Numbered from the stretch's first letter, positions 1 through 10,320 are shown. The stretch is DNA of 64,000 nt from Actinostola sp. cb2023 (GCA_033675265.1 JAUJYZ010001443.1:62001-126000), one strand, 5' to 3'. Numbers and translations: made by a program. The notes: generated by a model from the sequence alone, not told the origin.

Positions 1-84
1 AAAACGTCTAGCGTACCAAAATATCGGATTGTGTCTTGATGTCTGAATAAATAATCAGGTTCATTGAATTGAATTTGTTTTCAG

Positions 85-258
85 GTCGTTGAACCAGTTT
101 CTCCACGAACGTGTGTGTTTTGGAGGGAGGGGTTACCAAGCATGTGGAAGACAGACGGCTGTGTCCTGGTACCTAGTGAATCGGACAGACACGTGACTAC
201 TTGTGAATGTGACCACTTGACGGTGTTCGCAGCCCTCATGGATCCTTATCGAGGACTG
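85..258 (+). CDS. Adhesion-GPCR exon: GPS autoproteolysis motif
   Basis: A 58-codon exon bordered by an acceptor (TTGTTTTCAG) and a donor (CTG|GTACTG), open throughout in phase 0. It reads CVFWRE, then W, GC, then TCECDHLTVFAALMD. That is the Cys/Trp frame of the GPCR proteolysis site, with the self-cleavage tripeptide HLT intact, so the GAIN/GPS junction should still be cleavable between L and T. In the family this segment lies just outside TM1 of class B2 receptors and leaves the tethered agonist on the membrane half. The next exon continues in phase with the receptor's TM1, which supports a real gene. Exons for the N-terminal ectodomain must lie upstream of the window. Confidence 0.9.
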
Positions 259-587
259 GTACTGAGTTTGATTTGTTTTTATCTCACTTAATTTGATCGC
301 ATATGTGCTATCTCGTGGATTTGGCAATTTATTTATTGTACTTCGCCGGATAAACTAGATGAAAATATAAAAATAAGTTACAACATTACGAATATTAATT
401 GTCAAAATAATAAGCAAAAAGCAGTCCTGCTGTCGACGAAAATTTAAATACCATGTACCTAGGAAACGATACATCATGGCATACGCACTTGGCAGGCGGC
501 GCGACTGCTCTTGCACAGTACGTGAGATGGTCCGATAGGCTCCTCGCGGTTGACGAGTTGGTTTTCGGATCATCTAATAATAATAAT

Positions 588-641
<54 letters not shown>

Positions 642-1006
642 TTAATAATTATAATTATAATAATAATAATAATAATAAATCAGCGTAGATTCCGTACCAG
701 TCCAAATACGCTCACAATATATAACAAACAAATGACAAATGAAGTCAAAACTAAGAAAAGTAATATAACTACAGGGTAGTTAGATACTATTATAAAGTTG
801 CAGTAGCCTGTTTTTAAAATTATTAAGATTAATTAACATGCATCTCAGCCTCATTTCCTCTGGACAAACGTTCCTGTCGTCCTTAAACATCCTATTGAAA
901 TATGAGCGCGAGAAGGTTTTTGATTTATATGTCCTTAGCAGAAACAAGTGCCACTGTTGGATAAACAAATGCTATGTTTTACATGTGATTATTACGAATG
1001 TTTCAG
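259..1006 (+). other. Adhesion-GPCR intron with a (TAA)n-tailed repeat
   Basis: This intron joins the GPS exon to the TM1-2 exon in phase 0. It contains a (TAA/ATA)n microsatellite at about 575-679, preceded by roughly 100 bases of GC-richer unique sequence (about 455-574). That arrangement looks like the 3' end of a SINE or LINE with a trinucleotide tail, but I cannot name the family. The short open frames through it are low-complexity translations and are not credible genes. Confidence 0.6.
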
Positions 1007-1216
1007 ATTGCAGAAGAACATCGCAAAGCCCTGGAGTTAATCTCCACCATTGGTTGTTCCATCTCCTTGTTTGCTGTCTTGTTAACTATCGGAGTGACTA
1101 TGTTCTTTTGGAAAACACTCAAATCACCACGAACAATTGTCCTCATGAACATATGCGTGGCTATTGCTGTGGTCTGCGGCCTTGTCATAGCAGAAGGAAC
1201 TACACGTGACACTAAG
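1007..1216 (+). CDS. Adhesion-GPCR exon: TM1, loop and TM2
   Basis: A 70-codon exon with acceptor TGTTTCAG|ATT and donor ACTAAG|GTAGGT, phase 0 at both ends. It starts IAEEHRKALELIS, followed by a hydrophobic TM1 (IGCSISLFAVLLTIGVTMFF), a basic loop (WKTLKSPRTI) and TM2 (VLMNICVAIAVVCGLVIA). This is the canonical start of the secretin/adhesion 7TM domain directly after the GPS. Codons run cleanly across the junction from the preceding exon. I find no TM3-TM7 exon downstream on this strand. Either the next intron is very long, or the receptor is truncated here by the minisatellite that begins inside this exon's last 43 bases. The last codons and the donor are the founder unit of that repeat. 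Confidence 0.88.
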
Positions 1217-2146
1217 GTAGGTCTGTGGCCTTGTCATAGCAGAAGGAACTGCACGTGACACTAAGGTAGGTCTGTGTTCTTGTCATAGCAGAAGGAACTG
1301 CAGGTGACACTAAGGTTGGTCTGTGGCCTTGTCATAGCAGAAGAAACTGCACGTGACACTAAGGTAGGTCTGTGGCCTTTTCATAGCAGAAGGAACTGCA
1401 GGTGACACTAAGGTAGGTCTGTGGCCTTGTCATAGCAGAAAGAACTGCACGTGACACTAAGGTAGGTCTGTGGCCTTGTCATAGCATAAGGAACTGCACG
1501 TGACACTAAGGTAGGTTTGTGGCCTTGTCATAGCAGAAGGAACAGCACGTGAAACTAAGGTAGGTCTGTGGCCTTGTCATAGCAGAAGGAACTACACGTG
1601 ACACTAACGTAGGTCTGTGGCCTTGTCATAGCAGAAGGAACTGCACGTGACACTAAGGTAGGTCTGTGGCCTTGTCATAGCAGAAGGAACTACACGTGAC
1701 ACTAAGGTAGGTTTGTGGCCTTGTCATAGCAGAAGGAACTGCACGTGACACTAAGGTAGGTCTGTGGCCTTTTCATAGCAGAAAGAACTGCACGTGACAC
1801 TAAGGTAGGTCTGTGGCCTTGTCATAGCAGAAAGAACTGCACGTGACACTAAGGTAGGTCTGTGGCCTTGTCATAGCAGAAGGAACTGCACGTGACACTA
1901 AGGTAGGTTTGTGGCCTTGTCATAGCAGAAGGAACAGCACGTGAAACTAAGGTAGGTCTGTGGCCTTGTCATAGCAGAAGGAACTACACGTGACACTAAC
2001 GTAGGTCTGTGGCCTTGTCATAGCAGAAGGAACAGCACGTGACACTAAGGTAGGTCTGTGGCCTTGTCATAGCAGAAGGAACTACACGTGACACTAAGGT
2101 AGGTTTGTGGCCTTGTCATAGCAGAAGGAACTGCACGTGAAACTAA

Positions 2147-2305
2147 GGGCGCTTTCCATTTGGCAGAACTGACTGGTGTGATCAACCGGTTCTTAAATAG
2201 AATGTGTCAGTTCTGAGAACTATCTGAACCAGTTCCCAGAACTAACGTGTTCCATTTAAGAACTGGCCGGAAAGTCCAGTCAGTTCTGCCAAATGGAAAG
2301 TGCCC
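2147..2305. mobile_element. 159-bp MITE inside the minisatellite (copy 1), TAA target duplication
   Basis: The ends are a 30-bp inverted repeat, GGGCGCTTTCCATTTGGCAG... against ...CTGCCAAATGGAAAGTGCCC, with one mismatch. It is flanked on both sides by TAA. A 3-bp TWA duplication and GGGC termini are typical of PIF/Harbinger-type non-autonomous elements. There is no coding capacity. It sits in the middle of a 49-bp unit, so it inserted after the array had formed. Confidence 0.8.
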
Positions 2306-3288
2306 TAAGGTAGATATGTGGTCTTGTCATAGCAGAAGGAACTGCACGTGAAACTAAGGTAGGTCTGTGGCCTTGTCATAGCAGAAGAAACTGCACGTGA
2401 CACTAAGGTAGGTCTGTGGCCTTTTAATAGCAGAAAGAACTGCACGTGACACTAAGGTAGGTCTGTGGCCTTGTCATAGCAGAAAGAACTGCACGTGACA
2501 CTAAGGTAGGTCTGTGGCCTTGTCATAGCAGAAGGAACTGCACGTGACACTAAGGTAGGTTTGTGGCCTTGTCATAGCAGAAGGAACTGCACGTGAAACT
2601 AAGGTAGGTCTGTGGCCTTGTCATAGCAGAAGGAACTACACGTGACACTAAGGTAGGTCTGTGGCCTTGTCATAGCAGAAGGAACTGCACGTGACACTAA
2701 GGTAGGTCTGTGGCCTTGTCATAGCAGAAAGAACTGCACGTGACACTAAGGTAGGTCTGTGGCCTTGTCATAGCAGAAGGAACTGCACGTGACACTAAGG
2801 TAGGTCTGTGGCCTTGTCATAGCAGAAGGAACTGCACGTGACACTAAGGTAGGTTTGTGGCCTTGTCATAGCAGAAGGAACTGCACGTGACACAAAGGTA
2901 GGTTTGAGGCCTTGTCATAGCAGAAGGAACTGCACGTGACACTAAGGTAGGTCTGTGGCCTTGTCATAGCAGAAGAAACTGAACGTGACACTAAGGTAGG
3001 TCTGTGGCCTTTTCATAGCAGAAAGAACTGCACGTGACACTAAGGTAGGTCTGTGGCCTTGTCATAGCAGAAAGAACTGCACGTGACACTAAGGTAGGTC
3101 TGTGGCCTTGTCATAGCAGAAGGAACTACACGTGACACTAACGTAGGTCTGTGGCCTTGTCATAGCAGAAGGAACTGCACGTGACACTAAGGTAGGTCTG
3201 TGGCCTTGTCATAGCAGAAGGAACTACACGTGACACTAATGTAGGTTTGTGGTCTTGTCATAGCATGAGGAACTGCACGTGAAACTAA

Positions 3289-3447
3289 GGGCGCTTTCCA
3301 TTTGGCAGAACTGACTGGTCTGATCAACCGGTTCTTAAATAGAATGTGTCAGTTCTGAGAACTATCTGAACCAGTTCCCAGAACTAACGTGTTCCATTTA
3401 AGAACTGGCCGGAAAGTCCAGTCAGTTCTGCCAAATGGAAAGTGCCC
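3289..3447. mobile_element. 159-bp MITE inside the minisatellite (copy 2)
   Basis: Same length, same insertion point within the 49-bp unit and the same TAA flanks as the copy 1142 bases upstream; only isolated bases differ (for example GGTGTGATC against GGTCTGATC). Identical flanks argue for one insertion followed by segmental duplication of the array, not two independent insertions. Confidence 0.8.
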
Positions 3448-3917
3448 TAAGGTAGATCTGTGGCCTTGTCATAGCAGAAGGAACTGCACGTGAAACTAAG
3501 GTAGGTCTGTGGCCTTGTCATAGCAGAAAGAACTGCACGTGACACTAAGGTAGGTCTGTGGCCTTGTCATAGCAGAAGGAACTGCACGTGACACTAAGGT
3601 AGGTTTGTGGCCTTGTCATAGCAGAAGGAACTGCACGTGAAACTAAGGTAGGTCTGTGGCCTTGTCATAGCAGAAGTAACTACACGTGACACTAAGGTAG
3701 GTCTGTGGCCTTGTCATAGCAGAAGGAACTGCACGTGACACTAAGGTAGGTCTGTGGCCTTGTCATAGCAGAAAGAACTGCACGTGACACTAAGGTAGGT
3801 CTGTGGCCTTGTCATAGCAGAAGGAACTGCACGTGACCATTGTTCTCTTCTGACTGGATCATTCTCGATACGTTGACAAATGAAGTTAACGATATCCATA
3901 TGTGACACTAAGGTAGG

Positions 3918-4072
3918 CTGCTTTGCTGCCGTGCATGGGCGGCTTTCATATGCAGCCCGAGAAAGTCCTCCATCGGTTGTAAAGCGCATTGAGACAGTGT
4001 GAAAATGTGCTATATAAGAACTTCCATTATTATTATTAATAATAATAATAATATTATTATAATAATAATATC
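3918..4072 (+). repeat. LINE/SINE-type 3' tail with (ATT)n
   Basis: The segment ends with a TGTAAAGCGCATTGAGAC motif and GTGCTATATAAGAAC, then an ATT/ATA microsatellite. This AAGCGC...GCTATATAA tail followed by a trinucleotide repeat is shared by many L2/CR1-type LINEs and the SINEs they mobilise in aquatic animals. Only the 3' end is present. Confidence 0.55.
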
Positions 4073-4306
4073 ATTGGAGAAACGGGACGCACCATTGGTT
4101 CCCGTGAACACCTCCGAGGCCAGACCGTGTATACACATTTGGCATCACACTCTGCCAACTTCCTGAAAGAATTTCCAATTAGATGGAAAATACTTCACCC
4201 AAACATCAAATTCCCTAAAGAGCGTAAAGTAATCGAAGCACTTGAAATAAGAAAACATTCAACTAACATTATGAATGGCTGTGTAGGCAGGTTTCTCTGC
4301 ATATAA
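4073..4306 (+). pseudogene. GIY-YIG endonuclease fragment (Penelope-like element type)
   Basis: An open stretch of 77 codons ending in TAA, too short and without a start codon to be a gene. It reads IGETGRTIGSREHLRGQ at the start, then a His-rich segment and WKILHPNIKFPKERKVIEAL, ending near RKHSTNIMNG. The GETGR...R..EH motif and the later E in an (R/K)xxxE-type helix match the GIY-YIG nuclease that follows the RT in many Penelope-like retroelements. The first half of the domain (the GIY...YIG strands) is lost or degraded. No RT is seen beside it. A second fragment of this kind is at 58447-58609. Confidence 0.6.
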
Positions 4307-5165
4307 CAACATTGTTATTATAATTCCAGGACATCACATCTATTTACAGTATTGTAATTATAAAGCATTGTTTGATCAACCTAATACCATTGGGGATTTC
4401 AGAATTCTAATGTAAGTTAGAATATAGTCATACTAACTCGACCAATCAGCGCCCAGCATTTGTGCGCTCTATATCTCATAAAGTAACTAATAGGACTTTA
4501 ACAATGGACTCATTAGTATTCTCTATATAGAGAATACTAATAAAGCTCTTTGTTTTCTTTTGTTACAAATCCTTATTATTCTTCTCTATATAGGGAATAA
4601 TAATGACTAACTTAGAGAATACTAGAGTGCAAATATTATATCCATGAAATAGTTAACTAACTAAATAGTACTAATAAATAGCACCAAATGCTTTATTATT
4701 ATTGTCTACTAATTAGTAATAAAACTAGTAAAATGTTAATTAGTACTAAATGCATGTTAGAGCTTGTTTCACGGATATAATATTTGCACTCTACATGAAT
4801 AACGTGTACTAAACTATATACAAAAAATAGTATAATGCAATCTTAGTTTAATCTTCAAATATTACTTCAAATATTATATCATAATCCAATAAATCGACAG
4901 TTATTTGGATTCGTTAAACAGCCGATATTTATGCATGAATACTGATACAGAAATACAGATCATCACTATACTAAACACTACTGAAAGACACTTAGCGAGT
5001 CACTTACTCTTCAAAATGAAATCACAAACGAGTTTCTCCATGTTCTACAAGAAGTGTAGATGTACGGATATTCATCAGTCATCCAAGTTCTCCGTATGAT
5101 TATTGCGATATAGTTAGCCCAATCTTTCAATATATTAAATGTCCAGTAGATAGTGGTGGCCGATT
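4307..5165. other. AT-rich non-coding block with palindromes and a small MITE
   Basis: No gene is supported. It holds a perfect 28-bp palindrome at 4513-4540 (TTAGTATTCTCTAT and its complement) and an imperfect relative near 4577-4600. A 171-bp element with a 21-bp inverted repeat is annotated separately. The small open frame near 4905-5099 has no recognisable features. Confidence 0.6.
4623..4793. mobile_element. 171-bp AT-rich MITE
   Basis: A 21-bp perfect terminal inverted repeat, TAGAGTGCAAATATTATATC(C) against GGATATAATATTTGCACTCTA, encloses AT-rich non-coding sequence. TIR-only structure suggests a MITE. The duplication cannot be read with certainty. Confidence 0.55.
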
Positions 5166-5231
5166 CTGACGCAAAACCGGAAAAATACAAAAAAATACAA
5201 TATTTTTTTTCAACCACCAAATAACAGGGTT

Positions 5232-5513
5232 GAAACCCCCATATCTCATCCACAACGACCTCCAAAACATGACCCCAATTTTGTAATCATTTTTGGGCTC
5301 ATGTTTTGGAGGCCGTTGTGGATGAGATCTGGGGGGTTCAACCACCAAATAACAAGGTTGGATCCCCCCCCTATTTGGTGGTTGAAACCTTGTTATTTGG
5401 TGGTTGAACCCCCCAGATCTCATCCACAACGGCCTCCAAAACATGAGCCCAAAAATGATTACAAAATTGGGGTCATGTTTTGGAGGTCGTTGTGGATGAG
5501 ATATGGGGGTTTC
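5232..5513. repeat. Nested perfect palindrome, 128-bp arms
   Basis: The left arm 5232-5359 and right arm 5386-5513 are exact reverse complements over 128 bp, separated by 26 bp. Each arm is itself a hairpin, because ATCTCATCCACAACG...CCTCCAAAACATG recurs inverted within it around TTTTTGGGCTC. The transcript could therefore fold as one long stem or as a pair of hairpins. A partial third copy continues to about 5600. Open frames on both strands here are by-products of the symmetry. It is likely a foldback element. Confidence 0.92.
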
Positions 5514-5807
5514 AATCGCTAAATAACAGGGGTGGAAGCCTCATATCTCATCCACAACGGCCTCCAAAACATACACCCAATTTTGGAATCATTTTAATTC
5601 AACATTTTTCCCTGTGTATTATTTTATTCGATCATTTACAGGCTGTTATTAGCAAAAAAATTCAATCGCTTGGAATCCATTATAGCACCCATACCAGGAT
5701 TAGCTACTTTGACTCAAAATTCAACTATTGACAGGCGATGTTTAAAGCTGGGGATCTAGAAGAGGGTCATAGCGGGAGTTAACAGGACTGTATGATCTTA
5801 TTCTAAT

Positions 5808-6299
5808 ATGTCTAGGGATGATAGCTCTAGAAGTGATATTGGTTATTATAAAATGGAAGACCAGATTTATATTAATGATAATTGCTATATACCCCACCCG
5901 ATTTATAATAGGTATGCAGCTTGTAAAGAGGGGCTTATTTTAAAGATTGATCTTCCATATCTCATCAATAGTGGGATACAAAACTTGGGACAGACAGACC
6001 AAGGAAATAAGTTGGGACAGACAGACCAAGGAAATAAGTTGGGACAGACAGACCAAGGAAATAAGTTGGGGCAGACAGACCAAGGAAATAAGTTGGGTCA
6101 GACTAAGGAAATAAGTTGGGACAGACAGACCAAGGAAATAAGTTGGGACAGACAGACCAAGGAAATAAGTTGGGACAGACAGACCAAGGAAATAAGTTGG
6201 GACAGACAGACCAAGGAAATAAGTTGGGACAGACAGACCAAGGAAATAAGTTGGAACAGACAGACCAAGGAAATAAGTTGGGTCAGACTAAGGAAATAA
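5808..6299 (+). CDS. ORF whose C-terminus runs into a coding minisatellite
   Basis: The first 55-60 codons are non-repetitive (MSRDDSSRSDIGYYKMEDQ..., then CYIPHPIYNRYAACKEG). The rest is the translated 27-bp repeat (GQTDQGNKL). The segment HPIYNRYAACKEGLIL looks like the short HP.Y..YA.S..G.I motif at the start of small proteins in DNA-virus-like elements and HNH-type endonucleases. That is a weak resemblance, not an assignment. It lies about 1.2 kb upstream of the polymerase B genes on the same strand and was probably part of the same element. The original 3' part is lost or displaced by the repeat. Confidence 0.4.
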   Translation: MSRDDSSRSDIGYYKMEDQIYINDNCYIPHPIYNRYAACKEGLILKIDLPYLINSGIQNLGQTDQGNKLGQTDQGNKLGQTDQGNKLGQTDQGNKLGQTKEISWDRQTKEISWDRQTKEISWDRQTKEISWDRQTKEISWDRQTKEISWNRQTKEISWVRLRK

Positions 6300-6797
6300 G
6301 TTGGGACAGACAGACCAAGGAAATAAGTTGGGACAGACAGACCAAGGAAATAAGTTGGGGCAGACAGACCAAGGAAATAAGTTGGGTCAGACTAAGGAAA
6401 TAAGTTGGGACAGACAGACCAAGGAAATAAGTTGGGTCAGACTAAGGAAATAAGTTGGGACAGACAGACCAAGGAAATAAGTTGGGACAGACAGACCAAG
6501 GAAATAAGTTGGGACAGACAGACCAAGGAAATAAGTTGGGTCAGACTAAGGAAATAAGTTGGGACAGACAGACCAAGGAAATAAGTTGGGTCAGACTAAG
6601 GAAATAAGTTGGGACAGACAGACCAAGGAAATAAGTTGGGACAGACAGACCAAGGAAATAAGTTGGGACAGACCAAGGAAATAAGTTGGGATAGACCAAG
6701 GAAATAAGTTGGGGCAGACAGACCAAGGAAATAAGTTGGGTCAGACTAAGGAAATAAGTTGGGACAGACAGACCAAGGAAATAAGTTGGGGCAGACT
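5985..6797. repeat. 27-bp coding minisatellite with 23-bp variant units
   Basis: About 30 units of GGACAGACAGACCAAGGAAA+TAAGTTG. The 27-bp unit keeps frame (nine residues, GQTDQGNKL), while an interspersed 23-bp variant lacking GACA (GGTCAGACTAAGG...) shifts frame by 4. Three frames are therefore used along the array, which explains the overlapping repeat-only reading frames on both strands. Confidence 0.95.
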
Positions 6798-7069
6798 AAT
6801 AAAATTCATTGAGGTGTAAATCCTAATGAAATAACTATGGGAAGCATTCATTGGCGAGGAACATATATAGAGATTATTTTGTAAGATTCAACACTATAGG
6901 AGGGTGATTAAAAAAGCTAGGTACCCCCATACTAGATATCCTATGCTGAACACCCTATACATGTCATCCTATACGTGCTATCCTATACCTGACAGCTGAC
7001 GAACAAAATAAAAATTCAATAAAAATCAAAAATAAAGAGGCAACACAAATATATAAAAAAGCCTCAGCA
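6798..7069 (+). other. Spacer before the polymerase ORFs
   Basis: AT-rich spacer without a gene. At about 6930-6990 a short imperfect repeat of ATCCTATAC/CCCTATAC occurs four to five times. No promoter can be called with confidence. Confidence 0.5.
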
Positions 7070-7705
7070 TTGAAAGGCTATCTATCTTCATATCGAATTA
7101 AAAATACTGAAAATTATGATTATTGGTCGTTTTTACTGAATAAAAAAGAAGCTATCATGGGATTAATCGACAAGCAGAAGAAGCCAATCAAGACGAAGAT
7201 GGTTGTAGATGTATCATTTACCAAGGAGATTGAAGGTCAACTAATAACAACATTTGCATTCTTCCATACTAAGATGGTGATAATAACAGAAACAACAAAA
7301 ATGAATGTTGTTTATGAGGAATGGATGGGAAATCTAATAGAAAAGATTGATAATTTTCAAAACCAGGGATCGGGTTGGGTGTTCAGCATGATACATACCA
7401 TAGACATATATATTGATAAATACAACCCTCTATCCGGCAAATCATATATTCCATTACCAGGAAAACTAAGGTTGAAGCTGGCAATTATTAACATCAAGAA
7501 TGAAGATAACCAATGTTTCAAGTGGTCCGTGACGAGAGCCATATTCCCAGAGAAAAGAGACAATGAACGGATTACCAAAAATCTCAAGGCAAACAGTGAA
7601 AAACTATGTTGGGATGGACTTGAGTTTCCAGTAGAAGTTGATAAAATTGATGTATTTGAGAAGAATAATCCTAAATATGCATGGGATCAATGTGAATTGT
7701 TATGA
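7070..7705 (+). pseudogene. N-terminal part of a virus-like DNA polymerase B protein
   Basis: A 211-codon frame. It contains GSGWVFSMIHTIDIYIDKYN, SYIPLPGKL, then AIINIKNEDNQCFKWSVTRA and GLEFPVEVDKIDVFEKNNP. This series of short motifs (GSGW, YNPL, P..L, IINIKN.D..CF.W, G..FPV, I..FE..N) is found in animal and virus-like-element proteins just before a zinc finger and a type-B polymerase. The next frame continues the homology after a one-base shift near 7680, so the two frames are one broken gene. The origin is a Polinton/adintovirus-like or related protein-primed element (inference). Broken, not expected to make full-length protein. Confidence 0.65.
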
Positions 7706-9735
7706 TGATGAGAAGGAGGTGGTGTTTCCATTTAGGATTAGTGATAATGAAGGACGAGAACAAACAATAGACCTTCTTTTAATTTCAAATGAGAAGACGA
7801 ATCATTATTGTTGGATCAGAAATATGTCCCGTCTAATAAATTCACAGATAAATCAAAATGGACATTCCCGATATTTTTGTGAACGGTGTATGCTATCTTA
7901 CAAATCACAAACAGCTCTAGATAACCACATGGAGTATTGTAAGACTCATGATGCTGTGAAAATTACATTGCCAAAGAAAGGAACTAAAATATCATTCAAA
8001 AATTGGAATCATTCTATGAGGGTCCAATTCGTAATCTATGCCGATTTCGAATGTTTTACAGAGCCAATATCTTCTTGCCATCCAGACCCTAGTTGTTCAT
8101 ACACTGAGAAATACCAAAAGCACACACCATCAGGCTACTGTTACATGATAAAATGCTATGATGACGCTCTATATAAACCAAAAATAGTGAGATATACGTT
8201 GAAGAGTGAGGATGAAAATATTGGTCAGATATTTGTAGACTCGATAGAAAAGTCAGTGGGTGAAATATATTCGAAATTCAAATACGGGAAGAATGTTAAA
8301 ATGTCAATAGTTGATAGGGACAACTATATGAAGGAAACTCAGTGTCACATCTGTGAGGGAGAGTTAGAAGATGATAGGATGGTTGATCATGATCAGCTTA
8401 CAGGTAAATATCGTGGGGCAGCACACACTGAATGTACTTTGAAATATAAGATACCGAAGCATATCCCAGTTGTATTTCATAATTTATCAAGGTATGATGC
8501 ACATTTGTTCATCAAGAATCTAGGTGTATCGGAGGGTAAAATAAACGTGATTCCTAATAACGAAGAGAAATATATTTCATTCACCAAAGAGATTGTTGTC
8601 GATACTTTTACAGATAAAAAGGAGAAATTCCACGAGATTAAACGGCAGATCAGATTCATTGATAGTTTCAAATTCATGGCAAGTAGTCTAGACTCTCTTG
8701 TTGGTAACCTCGAGAAGGAGCAATTCAGAAATCTATGTAAGTTCTATGATGGAGAGAGGCTTGACCTACTACTACGGAAAGGAGTGTACCCATACGATTA
8801 TGTTAGCTCATTGGAGAAATTAAATGAAACATCTCTGCCCTCCAAAAGCGAGTTCTATAACAAGTTGAATAATTGTGAGATCTCTGAGGGCGATTTCAAG
8901 CATGCGCAGGAAGTATGGAACACCTTCAATATAAAATCAATGCGAGAATATCATGATCTATATCTCACGAGTGATGTTATCCTACTCGCTGACGTATTTG
9001 AGAATTTCCGAGATGTATGTATGAAGAATTATAAGCTCGACCCCTGTTGGTATTATACAACCCCAGGACTATCATGGGATGCTATGTTGAAGAAGACTAA
9101 GATTGAGCTTGAATTGCTGAGTGATCCGGAGATGCTTCTGATGGTTGAAGCAGGCATCCATGGAGGGGTCAGTATGATATCCCATCGTTATGCAAAAGCT
9201 AATAACAAATACATGAAAACATTCGATAAAAAGGTAAAATCAACCTATATCAAGTATCTCGATAGTAATAACCTCTATGGATGGGCAATGAGTCAAAAGT
9301 TACCTACAGGCGGCTTCAAATGGCTGTGTGATAAGGAGATTGCCAGCTGGAAGAAGCATCCTTGTATTCTAGAAGTCGATCTTGAATATCCAGGGGAACT
9401 CCACGATCTTCATAACAGTTACCCCCTAGCCCCAGAACGGCTGATGATTAACAAAGTTGAAAAACTTGTTCCCAACCTCAGTAATAAAACAAAATATGTA
9501 ATTCATCATGAGACACTAAAGCTCTACGAATCCCTAGGTCTAAAAATAACAAAAATTCATAGAGGGATTCTGTTCAAGGAGGCAAACTGGTTGGGTCCAT
9601 ATATCACCCTGAACACTAACCTACAAACAAAGGCAACAAATAATTTTGAAAAAGACTTCTTCAAACTGATGAATAATAGCGTATTCGGGAAGACAATGGA
9701 GAACATTAGAAATCGACAAGATATCCAACTTGGTA
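7676..9735 (+). pseudogene. Protein-primed-type DNA polymerase B with endonuclease-VII-like insert, truncated
   Basis: In order: a C2H2 finger (CERC...H...C, about 7880-7945); exonuclease motif I YADFECF (about 8037); an insert with CHICEGEL and DHDQLTGKYRGAAH (about 8342-8430) resembling a recombination-endonuclease-VII/HNH zinc domain; exonuclease II HNLSRYDAH (about 8480); exonuclease III YLTSDVILLADVF (about 8962); palm motif A LDSNNLYGWAM (about 9259); and motif B NNSVFGKTMENIRN (about 9670). The frame then enters a CCT-rich repeat, so motif C (DTDS-type), thumb and C-terminus are missing. Together with the 5' frameshift this is a dead copy. No capsid, integrase or terminal inverted repeats were recognised nearby, so the class (Polinton, adintovirus-like or other) stays open. 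Confidence 0.8.
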
Positions 9736-9937
9736 AATATCCTCCTCCTCCTCATTCACTCCTCCTCCTCATTCACTCCTCCTCCTCCTCATTCACTCCT
9801 CCTCCTCCTCATTCACTCCTCCTCCTCATTCACCGCTCCTCCTCCTCCTCCTCCTCCTCATTCACTCCTCCTCCTCATTCACTCCTCCTCCTCATCCACT
9901 CCTCCTCCTCATTCACTCCTCCTCTTCATTCACTAAG
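9736..9937. repeat. CTCCTC-ATTCA minisatellite
   Basis: Units of CTCCTCCTCATTCA vary in the number of CTC/CCT triplets. The array begins exactly where polymerase homology stops. Pro/Ser/Leu-rich open frames through it are low complexity. Confidence 0.95.
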
Positions 9938-9957
9938 TGGTCAATAACCATATAACC

Positions 9958-10320
9958 ATGTCTACGAGCCTACGAGCCGAGCCGAGCCTACGAGCCGAGC
10001 TTACGAGCCGAGCCGAGCTTACGAGCCGAGCCTACGAGCCTACGAGCCGAGCCTACGAGCCGAGCCTACGAGCCGAGCTTACGAGCCGAGCCTACGATCC
10101 GAGCTTACGAGCCGAGCCGAGCCGAGCCTACGAGCCGAACCTACGAGCCGAGCTTACGAGCCGAGCCTACGAGCCGAGCCGAGCCTACGAGCCGAGCCTA
10201 TGAGCCGAGCCTACGAGCCGAGCTTACGAGCCGAGCCTACGAGCCGAGCCGAGCCTACGAGCCGAGCCGAGCCTATACGAGCCGAGCTTACGAGCCGAGC
10301 CTATACGAGCCGAACCTACG
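9958..10320. repeat. GAGCCTACGAGCC minisatellite
   Basis: Mixed units CCTACGAGCCGAG, CTTACGAGCCGAG and GAGCCGAGC, repeated for about 360 bp. The last units change gradually (CTATACGAGCC, then GAACCTACGAGCC) into the next array. Confidence 0.95.

Larger units (their letters stand above)
1174..3838. repeat. 49-bp minisatellite made from an exon end plus its splice donor
   Basis: About 48 head-to-tail copies of a 49-bp unit, interrupted by two identical 159-bp elements. The first unit is the end of the GPCR exon itself (CTGCGGCCTTGTCATAGC ... ACTAAG) followed by GTAGGT, so each copy repeats the exon tail and the donor CTAAG|GTAGGT. Copies differ at a few recurring positions (ACTGCACG/ACTACACG, GGAAC/AGAAC, GTCTG/GTTTG), which gives higher-order patterns. 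The unit length is 1 mod 3, so extra copies would shift the reading frame if exonised. A stray half-unit (GTGACACTAAGGTAGG) recurs at about 3902-3917. Confidence 0.95.

Noticed and set aside
453..779. 108-codon plus-strand open frame rich in Ile/Asn
   Set aside because: It is a translation of an ATA/TAA microsatellite and the flanking repeat tail, with no start context or domain.
1174..3838. CRISPR-like array
   Set aside because: Units are contiguous without unique spacers, lie in a eukaryotic exon/intron and include a splice donor; it is a minisatellite.
5127..5522. Open frames on both strands with MFWRPLWMRSGGFN-type peptides
   Set aside because: Mirror products of the nested palindrome.
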